A DNA stretch of 64,000 bases from contig NZ_JAEMTF010000001.1 in NCBI RefSeq assembly GCF_016462415.1, forward strand, positions 64,862-128,861, in the 5' to 3' direction. The position numbers and the translations under genes were made by a program. Every line of letters starts with the position of its first letter. Position 1 is the first letter of the stretch. The notes below the pieces were generated by a model. The model ran no database searches and had not been told where the DNA came from. It was given only the letters and a program-made list of their open reading frames with translations. Positions 1-9,700 of this stretch are shown piece after piece. Source of the DNA: Williamsia sp. (GTDB lineage Bacteria; Actinomycetota; Actinomycetes; Mycobacteriales; Mycobacteriaceae).

Positions 1-764
1 TGGCCGTCGTCCAGCTGAGTTTCTTCAACGCGGTCCGTTACCTCGATGTCCCGATCGCGTTGCTCATCGAGTACAGCGCGCCGGTCATGGTGATCGGCTT
101 CGAGTGGGCGGTGCGCAGGCGACGTCCCGGCCGGGTGACGCTGGCGGGCGCCGCGGTCGCGGTCGCCGGACTGCTGGTGGTCATCGGTGGCGGTGCCGGT
201 GTGTCGATCGATCCGATCGGGGTCGCCTGGGCGCTGACCGCGGCGGTCGGACTGGCCGCGTACTTCCTGCTGGCCGAGGAGTCCGCGGACGCCGCCACCG
301 GCGTCGACCCGATCGCGCTGACGTGCGGCGGCCTCGTGGTCGGGGCGGTGCTGGTCGGCGCCGCAGGTGCGGTGGGGTGGTTCCCGATGCACGCGAGCAC
401 GGCCGAGGTGACGTTGGCCGGCCACCACACCCCGTGGTGGGTCGCCGCGCTGGCGGTGGCCGGTGTCGCGACGACTCTGGCCTACGTCACCGGGATCACC
501 GCGGTGCGCATGCTCGGACCGACGCCGGCATCGTTCGTCGCGCTGCTCGAGGTGGTGGCGTCGGCGGTCGCCTCGGCCATCCTGCTCGGTCAGGTGATGG
601 GGCCGTTGCAGGTGCTCGGTGCGCTCGTCCTGCTGGTCGGCATCGTCGCGGTCCGTACCGGGTCGTCGGCCGATGCGCGTGCGGCAGTGCTCAGGCGCTC
701 AGGTGCGCAGCCGCCCGCGCCAATCTCGCCCACGGGAAATCCGCTGTCTCCCACTGAGATCTGA
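1..764 (+). CDS. EamA/DMT-family transporter, 5'-truncated by window edge
   Basis: An inner-membrane drug/metabolite transporter, probably exporting a small metabolite. The frame is open from base 3 and no start lies inside the window, so only the C-terminal part (about 254 residues) is present. It shows the family pattern of a helix ending in a polar 'IEYSAP' turn followed by strings of hydrophobic, Ala/Val/Leu-rich helices, and a conserved 'GPTPASFVALLEVV' stretch near the end. The last 74 bases overlap the end of the convergent acetyltransferase gene. The substrate cannot be inferred. The family call is solid; the polar C-terminal tail is probably cytoplasmic. Confidence 0.85.
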   Translation, partial: AVVQLSFFNAVRYLDVPIALLIEYSAPVMVIGFEWAVRRRRPGRVTLAGAAVAVAGLLVVIGGGAGVSIDPIGVAWALTAAVGLAAYFLLAEESADAATGVDPIALTCGGLVVGAVLVGAAGAVGWFPMHASTAEVTLAGHHTPWWVAALAVAGVATTLAYVTGITAVRMLGPTPASFVALLEVVASAVASAILLGQVMGPLQVLGALVLLVGIVAVRTGSSADARAAVLRRSGAQPPAPISPTGNPLSPTEI

Positions 765-1287
765 GGATCTCGTACTCGACCTCGCCGCGCTCGTACCCGT
801 CGATGGCGGTGTCGTCGGCCTGGTGCAGGGCCGCCAGGCGCATGCCGGACTTCTCCATCACCCGCCGAGACGGGGCGTTGACCGCCATCGTGCCGGCGAA
901 GAGGCGATCGGTCGCGAGGCGGTCGAAGGCGACCTGAACCAGTGCACGGGATCCCTCGGTGGCGAGGCCGTACCCCCACGCCTCGCGGCGTAGTCGGTAG
1001 GTCAGCTCGAGCTCGGCCCGGCTGCTGTGGCGAGGTGCACGCAACGAGAACCAGCCGAGGAACCCGCCCCGGTGCCGATCCATCGCGGCGAACATGCCGA
1101 CCCCACGTCGCGTCGACATCTCGGCGATGGCACGCGGGATCACCCAGTCCTCGATCATGGTGCGAGGCGTCGGGCGGCCACCCGAGACGTACCGCATCAC
1201 CGCAGGATCGCTGTCGAGATCCACCAGGGCCGCGGCGTCGTCACGGGTGATCGGCCGGAGCACCAGGTGCGCGGTCTCGATGATCAC
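691..1287 (-). CDS. GNAT-family N-acetyltransferase (RimJ/RimL-like)
   Basis: A 198-residue acetyl-CoA-dependent acetyltransferase. It begins with the typical 'ETAHLVLRPI' strand. The acetyl-CoA loop region is 'WGYGLATEGSRAL' and the C-terminal motif is 'NAPSRRVMEKSGM', which is the RimJ/RimL pattern for acetylating protein N-termini or small amines. The GTG at 1287 is preferred over longer upstream frames because homology begins there. A TATATT box lies six bases upstream with no ribosome site, which suggests a leaderless message. It converges on, and overlaps, the EamA gene. The substrate is unknown. Confidence 0.85.
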   Translation of the reverse strand: MIIETAHLVLRPITRDDAAALVDLDSDPAVMRYVSGGRPTPRTMIEDWVIPRAIAEMSTRRGVGMFAAMDRHRGGFLGWFSLRAPRHSSRAELELTYRLRREAWGYGLATEGSRALVQVAFDRLATDRLFAGTMAVNAPSRRVMEKSGMRLAALHQADDTAIDGYERGEVEYEILRSQWETADFPWARLARAAAHLSA

Positions 1288-1293
1288 CGCATC

Positions 1294-1299
1294 AATATA
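1294..1299 (-). promoter_or_regulatory. -10 box of leaderless acetyltransferase transcript
   Basis: TATATT on the minus strand, six bases before the GTG start at 1287. This is the spacing expected if transcription begins at the start codon. No clear -35 hexamer was seen. Confidence 0.45.
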
Positions 1300-1372
1300 G
1301 GGCGTAAGTGCAGCGCATCGGCGGTTTCGTCGAACGTGTCGTGTTACCGGGGTACGCGAAAGCGCCTGTCGG

Positions 1373-2716
1373 TCACCGTCCGCACTGGTGCCGCAGGGCA
1401 TCGGCGAGCGCGGGCATCCGGAAGTCGTGCCCGATGCCCGCCAATGTCTCCGGGAGGACCCGCTGGCTCGCCAGGGCCAGCGAACCCGCGCCGCTCTCGG
1501 TGAGCACCAGCTTCGGCGCGAACTCGGGCACCCGCATCACGGTGGGTCGGTGCAGGACCGTCCCCATCGTGTCGGTGAACTCGCTGTTGCGGACGGGCTC
1601 GGGGGAGACCGCGTTGACCGGCCCGGACAAGCGGTCGTCGAGTGCGGCGCGGTAGAACACGTCGCACACGTCCTCCAGACCGATCCAGGACAACCACTGG
1701 GTGCCGTCGCCGATCGGGCCACCGAGGCCCGCCCCGAACACCGGCCGGAGCACCTTGAGCATCCCGCCCGCCGACGCCTGTACGACACCGGTGCGGACGG
1801 TGACCACCCGCAGTCCGGCGTCGGCGGCCGGTGCGTAGGCCGCCTCCCAGTCGCGCACGATGTCGGCGATGACCCCGTCGCCCGGGTCGCTGGTCTCGGT
1901 GAGTTCCTCGTCGCCACGGTCCGCGCCGTAGTACCCGATGGCCGACGCCCCGACGAAGACGCGGGGGCCGCGTCCGTCGGCGGCGGCCGTGGCTGCCACT
2001 CGCGCGAGGGCGTGTGACGGCTCGACCCGGCTGTGGCGGACGCGGGAGACGTGCGCGTCGGTGAAGCGTCCCGCGATGGACGATCCCGCCAGGTGTACGA
2101 CGACATCGAGGTCGTCGAGGAGATCGGCGGCGGGATTGTCGGGGTCCCAGCGTCGTTCGTCGTCGCCGACCGGCTCTCGACGAACCAGCGACACGACACG
2201 GTGACCACCGGTGGTGGCCAGGGCGGCCAGCGCGGTGCCGATGGTTCCCGAGACACCCGTCATGCCGATGGTCAGCGGTGTCGGTTGCAGTGATCGCGCC
2301 CACTTCTGGGTGATGATGTCGTCGGCGAGCTGCCGATGACGGAAGTCGAACATCGACGACAGCGCGAACCCGGGCACACGGGTGTCCACGGTGTCGGTGA
2401 CCCGCGTGTGGTCGGCGTCGACGGCGTCGAAGTTGTGCGTGTGTGTCCAGGGCGTGACGTACCGGAGCGGGAACGAGGTGAGCTTGTCCACGAACTGATT
2501 CGGCGGGCGATAACCGTCTGGTTGGTGGGCTGCGGTCCAGGTCAGGCCGCCGGGAAGCACCAGGATGGCCTCACCATCCTCGATGGAGGTGGCCTCCGAT
2601 CGCAGCGACATGGGCGCGAAGCCGGGGGAGAGGCGGTGGAACGCCCCGGGCCGCTTGTGCCAGGCGAAGACCTCGTCGATCGAATCATCGACCACGGACG
2701 AACGAGTGATGCTCAT
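1373..2716 (-). CDS. TIGR01777-family epimerase with N-terminal SRPBCC domain
   Basis: A 447-residue two-domain protein. Residues 1 to about 145 resemble the SRPBCC/START-like ligand-binding fold (start 'SITRSSVVDDSIDEVFAWH'). Residues from about 150 form an extended-SDR NAD(P)-binding domain with GxxGxxG at 151-157 ('GMTGVSGTIG') and the family features 'GASAIGYYG' and 'RTGVV'. TIGR01777 proteins (YfcH-like) are predicted nucleotide-sugar-type epimerases of unknown substrate, and the fusion to SRPBCC is common in actinobacteria. It is transcribed away from the lipid-modification operon and shares a 137-bp divergent promoter region with it. The role is unproven. Confidence 0.85.
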   Translation of the reverse strand: MSITRSSVVDDSIDEVFAWHKRPGAFHRLSPGFAPMSLRSEATSIEDGEAILVLPGGLTWTAAHQPDGYRPPNQFVDKLTSFPLRYVTPWTHTHNFDAVDADHTRVTDTVDTRVPGFALSSMFDFRHRQLADDIITQKWARSLQPTPLTIGMTGVSGTIGTALAALATTGGHRVVSLVRREPVGDDERRWDPDNPAADLLDDLDVVVHLAGSSIAGRFTDAHVSRVRHSRVEPSHALARVAATAAADGRGPRVFVGASAIGYYGADRGDEELTETSDPGDGVIADIVRDWEAAYAPAADAGLRVVTVRTGVVQASAGGMLKVLRPVFGAGLGGPIGDGTQWLSWIGLEDVCDVFYRAALDDRLSGPVNAVSPEPVRNSEFTDTMGTVLHRPTVMRVPEFAPKLVLTESGAGSLALASQRVLPETLAGIGHDFRMPALADALRHQCGR

Positions 2717-2853
2717 ATCGCGAGCCTATGCGCGTCGTCGCCATGTCCGATTTCACCCAGAGCGAACCCACGGCGCCCATCCAGTGGTGCGGGTGGTCCG
2801 AACGCTCAATGAGACCCTTGTGGTCCGACAATGGCTTTTCCCGGTGAGAGACA

Positions 2854-4152
2854 GTGGTGCGAGTGATGACGAGTGGGTCCCAGAATGCGCAGTCCCCGAC
2901 CGTTGCGGTCGTGGGATCGGGCGTGTCCGGACTCACCGCCGCGCACCTGTTGGGTCGCACCCATGCGGTGACGCTGTACGAGGCCGACGACCGGTTGGGG
3001 GGTCACGCCCACACCCATCAGGTTCCCGACGGCGACCGCAGACTCGGCATCGACTCGGGTTTCATCGTCCACAACGACGAGACGTACCCGATCCTGCGTC
3101 GGCTGTTCGCCGAACTCGGGGTGGCCACGCAGCCCACCGAGATGAGCATGAGCATCGTCGACCGCGCCAGCGGGTTCGAGTACGCGGGAGGTCGCGGTCT
3201 CGGCGGCATCCTCGCCCAGCCGCGCCGGCTGGCCGATCCCCGGTTTCTCGGGATGCTGCTGCAGGTCAAACAGTTCCACCGTGCCGCGGGTGCCTTCCTG
3301 GACTCGGCGACCGACGACGATCTGACCACCTACGGACAGTTCCTCGACGGACACGATTTCGGGGCGTTCTTCCGGCGCCACTATGCGGTCCCGCTCGTCT
3401 CCTGTGTGTGGTCGTCGGGCCCGGAGGCGTCACTGGACTACCCCGCGCGATACCTGTTCGCCTTCCTGCGCAACCACGGCATGCTCACCGTCACCGGCTC
3501 GCCGCAGTGGTACACCGTCACCGGTGGGTCGCAGGAGTATGTCCGCAGGATCGCCGAGGGCATCTCCGACATCCGGTTGTCGAGCGGTGTCACCGAGATC
3601 GTGCGCGACGTCGACGGGGTCACCATCACCGACCGCACCGGCGGTCGCAACCGATTCGACAAGGTGGTCGTCGCCACCCATCCCGATCAGGCGCTGGCCA
3701 TGTTGGCGGATCCGTCCGAATCCGAGCGCACCGTCCTGTCGGCCTTCCACTACTCTCCGAACCAGGCTGTGCTGCACACCGATTCGACGCTGTTGCCGTC
3801 GGCGCGGCGGGCGCGGGCGTCGTGGAACTACCTCACTCCCGACGGCGACGGCGGATCCGACGAGCCGCCGGTGGTCACCTACTGGATGAACCGCCTGCAG
3901 GCACTCGACAGCCCGACCGACTACCTGGTCACGCTCAACGCCCGCGAGTTGATCGACCCCTCGACGATCATCGCGGTGATGGATTACGCCCACCCGACCT
4001 ACACGCCGGCGGCCGTGGCCGCGCAAACCCTTCTGAGCCAACTGAACTCGTCGACAACCGCGTTCGCGGGTGCCTACCACGGTTGGGGATTCCACGAGGA
4101 CGGCGCCCGATCGGGTGTCGCCGCGGCCGAACATCTCGGTGCCCGGTGGTGA
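2854..4152 (+). CDS. FAD-dependent oxidoreductase of CFA-synthase operon (Rv0449c-like)
   Basis: A 432-residue flavoprotein of the amine-oxidase/phytoene-desaturase fold. The dinucleotide motif is 'VVGSGVSGLTAA' (GxGxxG at about 21-26) followed by the ribose-binding acid in 'LYEADDRLGGHAHTH'. It is the first gene of a tight operon with a DUF1365 protein and a cyclopropane/methyl fatty-acid synthase. The same three-gene order occurs in M. tuberculosis (Rv0449c-Rv0448c-ufaA1). A role in oxidising or reducing a phospholipid-bound unsaturated acyl chain is inferred from context. The start could be GTG 2854, GTG 2857 or ATG 2866; a GAGAG sequence at 2846-2850 fits 2854 or 2857 best. Confidence 0.85.
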   Translation: MVRVMTSGSQNAQSPTVAVVGSGVSGLTAAHLLGRTHAVTLYEADDRLGGHAHTHQVPDGDRRLGIDSGFIVHNDETYPILRRLFAELGVATQPTEMSMSIVDRASGFEYAGGRGLGGILAQPRRLADPRFLGMLLQVKQFHRAAGAFLDSATDDDLTTYGQFLDGHDFGAFFRRHYAVPLVSCVWSSGPEASLDYPARYLFAFLRNHGMLTVTGSPQWYTVTGGSQEYVRRIAEGISDIRLSSGVTEIVRDVDGVTITDRTGGRNRFDKVVVATHPDQALAMLADPSESERTVLSAFHYSPNQAVLHTDSTLLPSARRARASWNYLTPDGDGGSDEPPVVTYWMNRLQALDSPTDYLVTLNARELIDPSTIIAVMDYAHPTYTPAAVAAQTLLSQLNSSTTAFAGAYHGWGFHEDGARSGVAAAEHLGARW

Positions 4153-4156
4153 CCCG

Positions 4157-4918
4157 ATGACGGCGGTCCTCGACCTGCCGTCGCTGCCGGCGATCGTGAC
4201 CGGGGACGTGTCGCACGTCCGCCGCGGGGACACGGCACACCGCTTCCGGCACCGCGTGTACCAGTGGTTGATCGATCTCGACGCCCCGCCGCGGTTGCCG
4301 CGCCTGCTCGCCCCCTTCGCGCGGTTCAGCGCGCGCGATCACCTGGGCGCGATCGACTCCGACTCCGCTGCCGCGATCAAGACCAACGTCGAGACCTACC
4401 TCGCGGCCAACGACATCGACCTCGGCACCGGATCCCGCGTGGTCATGCTCGCCAACGCGCGGGTGCTCGGCTACGTGTTCGACCCGCTGTCGGTCTACTG
4501 GTGCTTCGCGGCGGATGGCGAGCTGCGGTGCCTGATCGCCGAGGTGCACAACACCTACGGTGAACGCACCGCCTACCTGCTCCGCCCCGACGCCGACGGA
4601 CGCGCGGAGGTCGACAAGCACTTCTACGTCTCGCCGTTCAACGACGTCTCGGGGCACTACCGCATGGTGTTCCGTCTCGATGCCGACCGTGTCGTCGTCA
4701 CCATCACCCTCGACCGACCGGGGATGCCGCCGTTCAGCGCATCGTTCACCGGGGTTCCACGCCCGGCCACGAACCGGGCCGTGCTGCGGTCGATACTGAC
4801 CATGCCGCTGATGCCCCAGCGGGTCACCGGACTCATCGCGGTCCACGGGATCTGGCTGTGGCTCCGCCGCCTGCCCGTCGTGGCCCGTCCTTCCCACACG
4901 CCCCCACAGGAGGTCTGA
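4157..4918 (+). CDS. DUF1365 domain protein
   Basis: A 253-residue protein of the DUF1365 family, with no assigned activity. Typical features are 'HRVYQWLIDLD' near the N-terminus, 'VMLANARVLGYVFDPLSVYW', 'VHNTYGERTAYLL' and 'DKHFYVSPFNDVSGHY'. The ATG at 4157 is four bases after the upstream stop and six bases before the following synthase, so translation is probably coupled. In other bacteria DUF1365 genes travel with this FAD oxidoreductase and a CFA-type methyltransferase, which suggests a shared step in making an unusual membrane fatty acid. Function is inferred from neighbours only. Confidence 0.85.
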   Translation: MTAVLDLPSLPAIVTGDVSHVRRGDTAHRFRHRVYQWLIDLDAPPRLPRLLAPFARFSARDHLGAIDSDSAAAIKTNVETYLAANDIDLGTGSRVVMLANARVLGYVFDPLSVYWCFAADGELRCLIAEVHNTYGERTAYLLRPDADGRAEVDKHFYVSPFNDVSGHYRMVFRLDADRVVVTITLDRPGMPPFSASFTGVPRPATNRAVLRSILTMPLMPQRVTGLIAVHGIWLWLRRLPVVARPSHTPPQEV

Positions 4919-4923
4919 ACCCC

Positions 4924-6162
4924 ATGACCAACGTCGCTGATCCGTTCGCCGTGCGCAGGCCTGTTCTCGCGGGAACCTGGTTCAAGACCCCCATCACGCG
5001 TCGCCTGGTCGACTACGCGCTGAGCAAGGCGCCGGTCAACGTCCTGTTCCCGAACGGCGAGATCCGCGGCAACGGCGCTCCCGACAGCGAGACGCTGGAG
5101 ATCGTGCGGCCCAGGGTCTTCTACGACCGACTCGGCCACAACCCGAAGATCGGACTGGGCGAGGCCTACATGGCCGGTGACTGGCGTGCGGCCGAGGGCA
5201 GCGACCTCGGTCGGGCCCTGACACCCTTCGCCGAACGGATGACGAGCCTGGTGCCGGAACCGATCTGGAAGCTGCGCGCTGTCGTCGACAAGCGGATCCC
5301 CGAGCATCAGCGGAACTCGGTCGAGGGATCCAAGCGGAACATCGGCGCCCACTACGACCTCAGCAACGAGATGTTCGCGTCGTTCCTCGATCCCACGATG
5401 TCCTACAGCTCGGCGATGTTCGACCCGGCGGCGGACTTCGCCACGCAGGATCTCGAAGCAGCGCAGTACCGCAAGATCGATTCGGTCCTCGACATGGCCG
5501 GTGTCGCCGAGGGCACGCGCGTACTCGAGATCGGCAGCGGGTGGGGCGCGTTGGCGATCCAGGCCGCCCAACGCGGTGCGGTGGTGACCACGGTGACGCT
5601 GTCACAGGAGCAGCGCGAGCTCGCGTTGCGCCGCATCGCCGACGCCGGACTCACCGACCGCATCGACATCCGTCTGCAGGACTACCGCGACGTCGAGGGT
5701 CGGTTCGACGCGATCGTGAGCGTCGAGATGATCGAGGCGGTCGGCGAGGAGTACTGGCCGACCTACTTCGGCAAGATCGACGAACTGCTCGCCCCGGGCG
5801 GCAAGGTCTCCATCCAGGCGATCCTGATGTCGCACAACCGGATGCTGGCCACTCGACGGTCATTCGGCTGGATCCAGAAGTACATCTTCCCCGGCGGTCT
5901 GATCCCGTCGCTGGAGGCCATCGACGCCACCATCGCCGATCACACCGGACTGGTCCGGTCGGATCGGATCGATCTCGGCCAGCACTACGCCGAGACCCTG
6001 CGTCGCTGGCGACATCGCTTCAACGCCTCGTGGGACACCGTGCAGCACAAGGGGTTCGACGAGACGTTCCGTCGCATGTGGGAGTACTACCTGGCCTACT
6101 GCGAGGCCGGCTTCGCGTCGGGCTACCTGCAGGTCAGTCAGTTGCAGTTCACCCGACCCTGA
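4924..6162 (+). CDS. ufaA1: Cyclopropane/methyl fatty-acyl-phospholipid synthase
   Basis: A 412-residue SAM-dependent enzyme of the CFA synthase family, which transfers a methyl(ene) group to the double bond of phospholipid acyl chains. Visible motifs are 'NIGAHYDLSNEMF' (about 138-150), the SAM loop 'VLEIGSGWGALAIQAA' (about 200-215) and 'VSVEMIEAVG'. The C-terminus carries the family 'YYLAYCEAGF' stretch. An AGGAGG site at 4908-4913 sets the ATG at 4924. The gene order matches the ufaA1 locus, so the product may be a cyclopropane, a 10-methyl (tuberculostearic-type) or a related branched acid; the sequence does not decide which. The symbol rests on synteny. Confidence 0.85.
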   Translation: MTNVADPFAVRRPVLAGTWFKTPITRRLVDYALSKAPVNVLFPNGEIRGNGAPDSETLEIVRPRVFYDRLGHNPKIGLGEAYMAGDWRAAEGSDLGRALTPFAERMTSLVPEPIWKLRAVVDKRIPEHQRNSVEGSKRNIGAHYDLSNEMFASFLDPTMSYSSAMFDPAADFATQDLEAAQYRKIDSVLDMAGVAEGTRVLEIGSGWGALAIQAAQRGAVVTTVTLSQEQRELALRRIADAGLTDRIDIRLQDYRDVEGRFDAIVSVEMIEAVGEEYWPTYFGKIDELLAPGGKVSIQAILMSHNRMLATRRSFGWIQKYIFPGGLIPSLEAIDATIADHTGLVRSDRIDLGQHYAETLRRWRHRFNASWDTVQHKGFDETFRRMWEYYLAYCEAGFASGYLQVSQLQFTRP

Positions 6163-6224
6163 GCGCCCCGACCCTGACCGCACCGATCGCGGCGGGTGCG
6201 GGCGCCGACTATACGATGACGCCC

Positions 6225-6683
6225 ATGTCCGATCATGCGGTGACCATCGCCCTGCAGCTGCGCTGGGGCGACATGGACATCAACAGCCACATCAACAACG
6301 TCGCGATCGCCCGCCTCCTCGAGGAGTCGCGGGTACGTGCCATGCCGCGCCTGATCGCGTCCGGGTCCGCGGCGCCGCAGACCGACGACGCCACCGCGAC
6401 CGGCACCGGCCTCGTCGTGGTGCGCCAGGAGGTCGAGTTCCTGGCCACCATCCCCTACACCGAGGACGACATCCTGGCGTCGGTCTGGCTGAGCCGCGTC
6501 GGTCGTTCGTCGTTCGAGTTCGGCTCGGTGCTCGCCGACGCCTCGGGCAGGCGGTTCGTGCAGGCCGAGACGACGCTGGTCTGCGTGGATCCCCACGGTG
6601 CGCCCGCGGCCATGCCGGAGAACCTGGTGGCGGCTATGCGCGACCGTCTCGACGAACCGGTGCCGCTGCGTCGGCGAGCCTGA
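6225..6683 (+). CDS. Acyl-CoA thioesterase, hotdog fold (4HBT type)
   Basis: A 152-residue single hotdog-fold protein, the usual length for 4-hydroxybenzoyl-CoA-type thioesterases. The signature 'LRWGDMDINSHINNVAIARLLEESRV' lies near residues 11-36 and includes the catalytic-type Asp (GDMDINSH) and Asn/His. Such enzymes hydrolyse acyl-CoA thioesters in the cytoplasm. The start is taken at ATG 6225; ATG 6216 is in frame and possible. A TACGAT box ends seven bases before 6225, so a leaderless message is possible. It follows the lipid-modification operon by 62 bases and may or may not share its transcript. Confidence 0.8.
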   Translation: MSDHAVTIALQLRWGDMDINSHINNVAIARLLEESRVRAMPRLIASGSAAPQTDDATATGTGLVVVRQEVEFLATIPYTEDDILASVWLSRVGRSSFEFGSVLADASGRRFVQAETTLVCVDPHGAPAAMPENLVAAMRDRLDEPVPLRRRA

Positions 6684-6749
6684 CCGGGTGATGTCGGTGT
6701 CCGCTGGTACACCTGTGCGGCACCATGTCGGGGCGAGGGGAGGAGCACC

Positions 6750-9700
6750 GTGCTGATCCTGCACCGCGCCGAGCGCACCGACATCCTCGCCGACGCCCTG
6801 GCCGACATCCTGCGCGATCCCCTCGCCGACGCGCTGACCCCGGAGATCGTCGCCGTCCCCGCGAAGGGGGTCGAGCGGTGGTTGGGTCAGCGGCTGTCCG
6901 CTCGGCTCGGCACCTCTGACGTCGGAGCCGACGGCATCGCCGCGAACATCGACTTCCGGTCGCCGACCGACCTCGTCGACCGGGTGCTGGGCTCGATCCG
7001 CGGATACCACTGGGCCGACGACCCATGGTCGCCCGCGCGGATGCGATGGACGCTGCTCGAGGTGCTCGACTCCTGCGTGCACGATCCCGGATGCGCGGTT
7101 CTCGCACGCCATCTGGGCGTGCGTCCCGACGGCACCGTCGAAGCCCATCGCGCCGGGCGTCGGTGGAGCACCGCTGTGGGTCTGGCCCGCACGTTCCGGT
7201 CCTACGCCGCACAACGCCCACAGATGCTCTCCGACTGGGCCGACGGCCACGACACCGACGGCATCGGCGGCGAACTGCCCACCGACCAACGGTGGCAGGC
7301 GCAGGTGTGGCGACGGTTGCGGGAACGGATCGGTACGCCCGGTCCCGCCGAGCGTCTCGAATCCCTCTGCGCTCGAATGACATCGGAGCCCACCGCGCTC
7401 GATCTGCCCCGACGGCTCTCGTTGTTCGGGCCCACCCGCCTGACCACCGAACAGCTCGCGGTGCTCTCCGCCGTGGGCGCCGATCGCGACGTCCACGTCT
7501 TCCTGCCGCACCCCAGCGACCGGCTGTGGCAGATCACGGCCGCCGCGGGCGAGCCGGTCCGACGTCGGGACCTGGCCCGCGGCGGGGTGTCGAACCCGTT
7601 GCTGGCCAGCTTGTCCCGGGAGATCCGGGAGACCCAGCTACGCCTGGCACGTCACGTCACCCGCGACATCCACCACGCCGGCACGCTCACCGAACCGACC
7701 ACGCTGCTGGCCCGGCTGCAACAGACGATCCGGGCCGACGTCGCGGCAACCGACGTGACGCCGGGGCCGATGGACGACTCGGTCGGCGTGCACTCGTGTC
7801 ACGGCCCGGGACGGCAGGTCGAGGTGATCCGCGACGTCCTGGCCCGGATGTTCACCGACGACCCGACGCTGATGCCCCGCGACGTCATCGTCATGTGCCC
7901 GGACATCGAGGCGTTCGCGCCGCTCATCCGTGCGGCGTTCGACTCCCGCAGGCCGGACGGACAGGGGCCGGACGTCGACGGCCACCCCGCGCATCGTCTG
8001 CGGGTCCGTCTCGCCGACCGGTCGATGAGTGCGACGAACACCGTCCTCGAGTCGGTCGTGGTCGTCGTGGACCTCGCCGGAGCACGCGTCACCGCCAGCG
8101 ACATCGCCGACCTGGCCGGCCGGACGCCGGTACGCACCCGTTTCGGCTTCACCGACGACGACCTCGAGCTCATCGGCCGCTGGATGGCCGAGGCGGGGGT
8201 CCGCTGGGGCCTGGGAGCGGCCCAGCGAACAGCGTTCGGACTCAAGGGGTTCGAGCAGAACACGATGGAGACGGGACTCGATCGGATGGTCCTCGGTGTC
8301 GTCGCGCACGAAGCGGGTCTGCAGTGGGTGCACCGCGCGCTGCCGCTCGACGGCATCGACAGCGCCGACATCGATCTGGTCGGTCGGTTCGCGGAGTTCG
8401 TGGACCGGCTCGACGCATGTGTGGGTGCGCTCACCGGGGTGCGCTCGGCGCAGGACTGGACCGAGGCGATGGTGCGTGTGATCGACGACCTGCTCGACGT
8501 GGCGCCCGCCGACGCCTGGCAGCGGGCGCAGGCGGTGGACGAGATCACCCGCGCCACCGAACACTGCGGTGACGTCGTCCTGCGCCGCGCCGACGTCGTG
8601 GCTCTGCTCGACGACGTGGTCGCCGCCCGGCCGACGCGCGCGAACTTCCGGACCGGTGAACTGACCGTCTGCTCGATGGTCCCCATGCGTGCCGTACCGC
8701 ACCGGGTGGTGGTGCTCATCGGTCTCGACGACGACGTCTACCCGCGGGTCTCCCGCGAGGACGGTGACGACGTCCTCGATCGCACCCCCTGTGTCGGTGA
8801 GCGTGATCCGCGCAGCGAGGACCGTCAGCTCCTCCTCGACACCATGATGTCGGCGCAGGAGAAGCTGGTGATCGCCTACACCGGTGCCGATCCGGTCACC
8901 GGGTTGCGCCGCCCGCCGTCGGTGCCGGTGAGCGAGCTGGTCGACGCCATCACCGCGCTCGTCTCACCCCTTCATGCCGACCGCGTGGTCCGCAGGCACC
9001 CGCTACACGCGTTCGATCCCGCGAACTTCGACGCCGCGTCGCCGTTCGGGTTCGACCGCGCCGCCCTCGCCGGGGCGCGCGCGCTCATCGCGCCACCGAC
9101 CCACGCCATCGAGTTCGATCGCACCCCGTTGCCCCCGGTCACCTCGACCTCCGGCACGGCTCCCGCGGTCGACGTCGCCGACCTGATCGCGTTCTTCGAA
9201 CACCCCGTCCGCGGCTTCTGCAGGCAACGACTCGGGTTCGCCGTCCCCGACACCGCAGAGGTGCTCGACGACGAACTCGATCCCGGTCTCGATCCGTTGG
9301 ACCGCTGGGGGATAGGCGACCGGCTACTGCGTCATCGACTGCAGGGCGACACGATCGACGCCCTCCGGGGGGCCGAGCTCCGCCGCGGGACACTGCCGCC
9401 GTTCGAACTGGGTCGCCGTGCACTCGAACCGGTCCTCGACGACGTGGAACGGCTCTGGGATGCGGCCGCGGCCATCGTCGCCACCGAACGGACCTCGGTG
9501 GACATCGACGTCGACCTCGGCGAGGGCCGTCGACTGACCGGCACGGTGGACGGGGTCCACGGTGACGTCGTGTTCCGGGCGCACTACTCCAAGCTCGCCC
9601 CCAAACACCGACTGTCCACGTGGATCGCGCTGCTCGCAGCCGCGGCCACCCGTGCCGACGGGACCATGACCGGTCTCACGATCGGCCGATTCGGCAAGGG

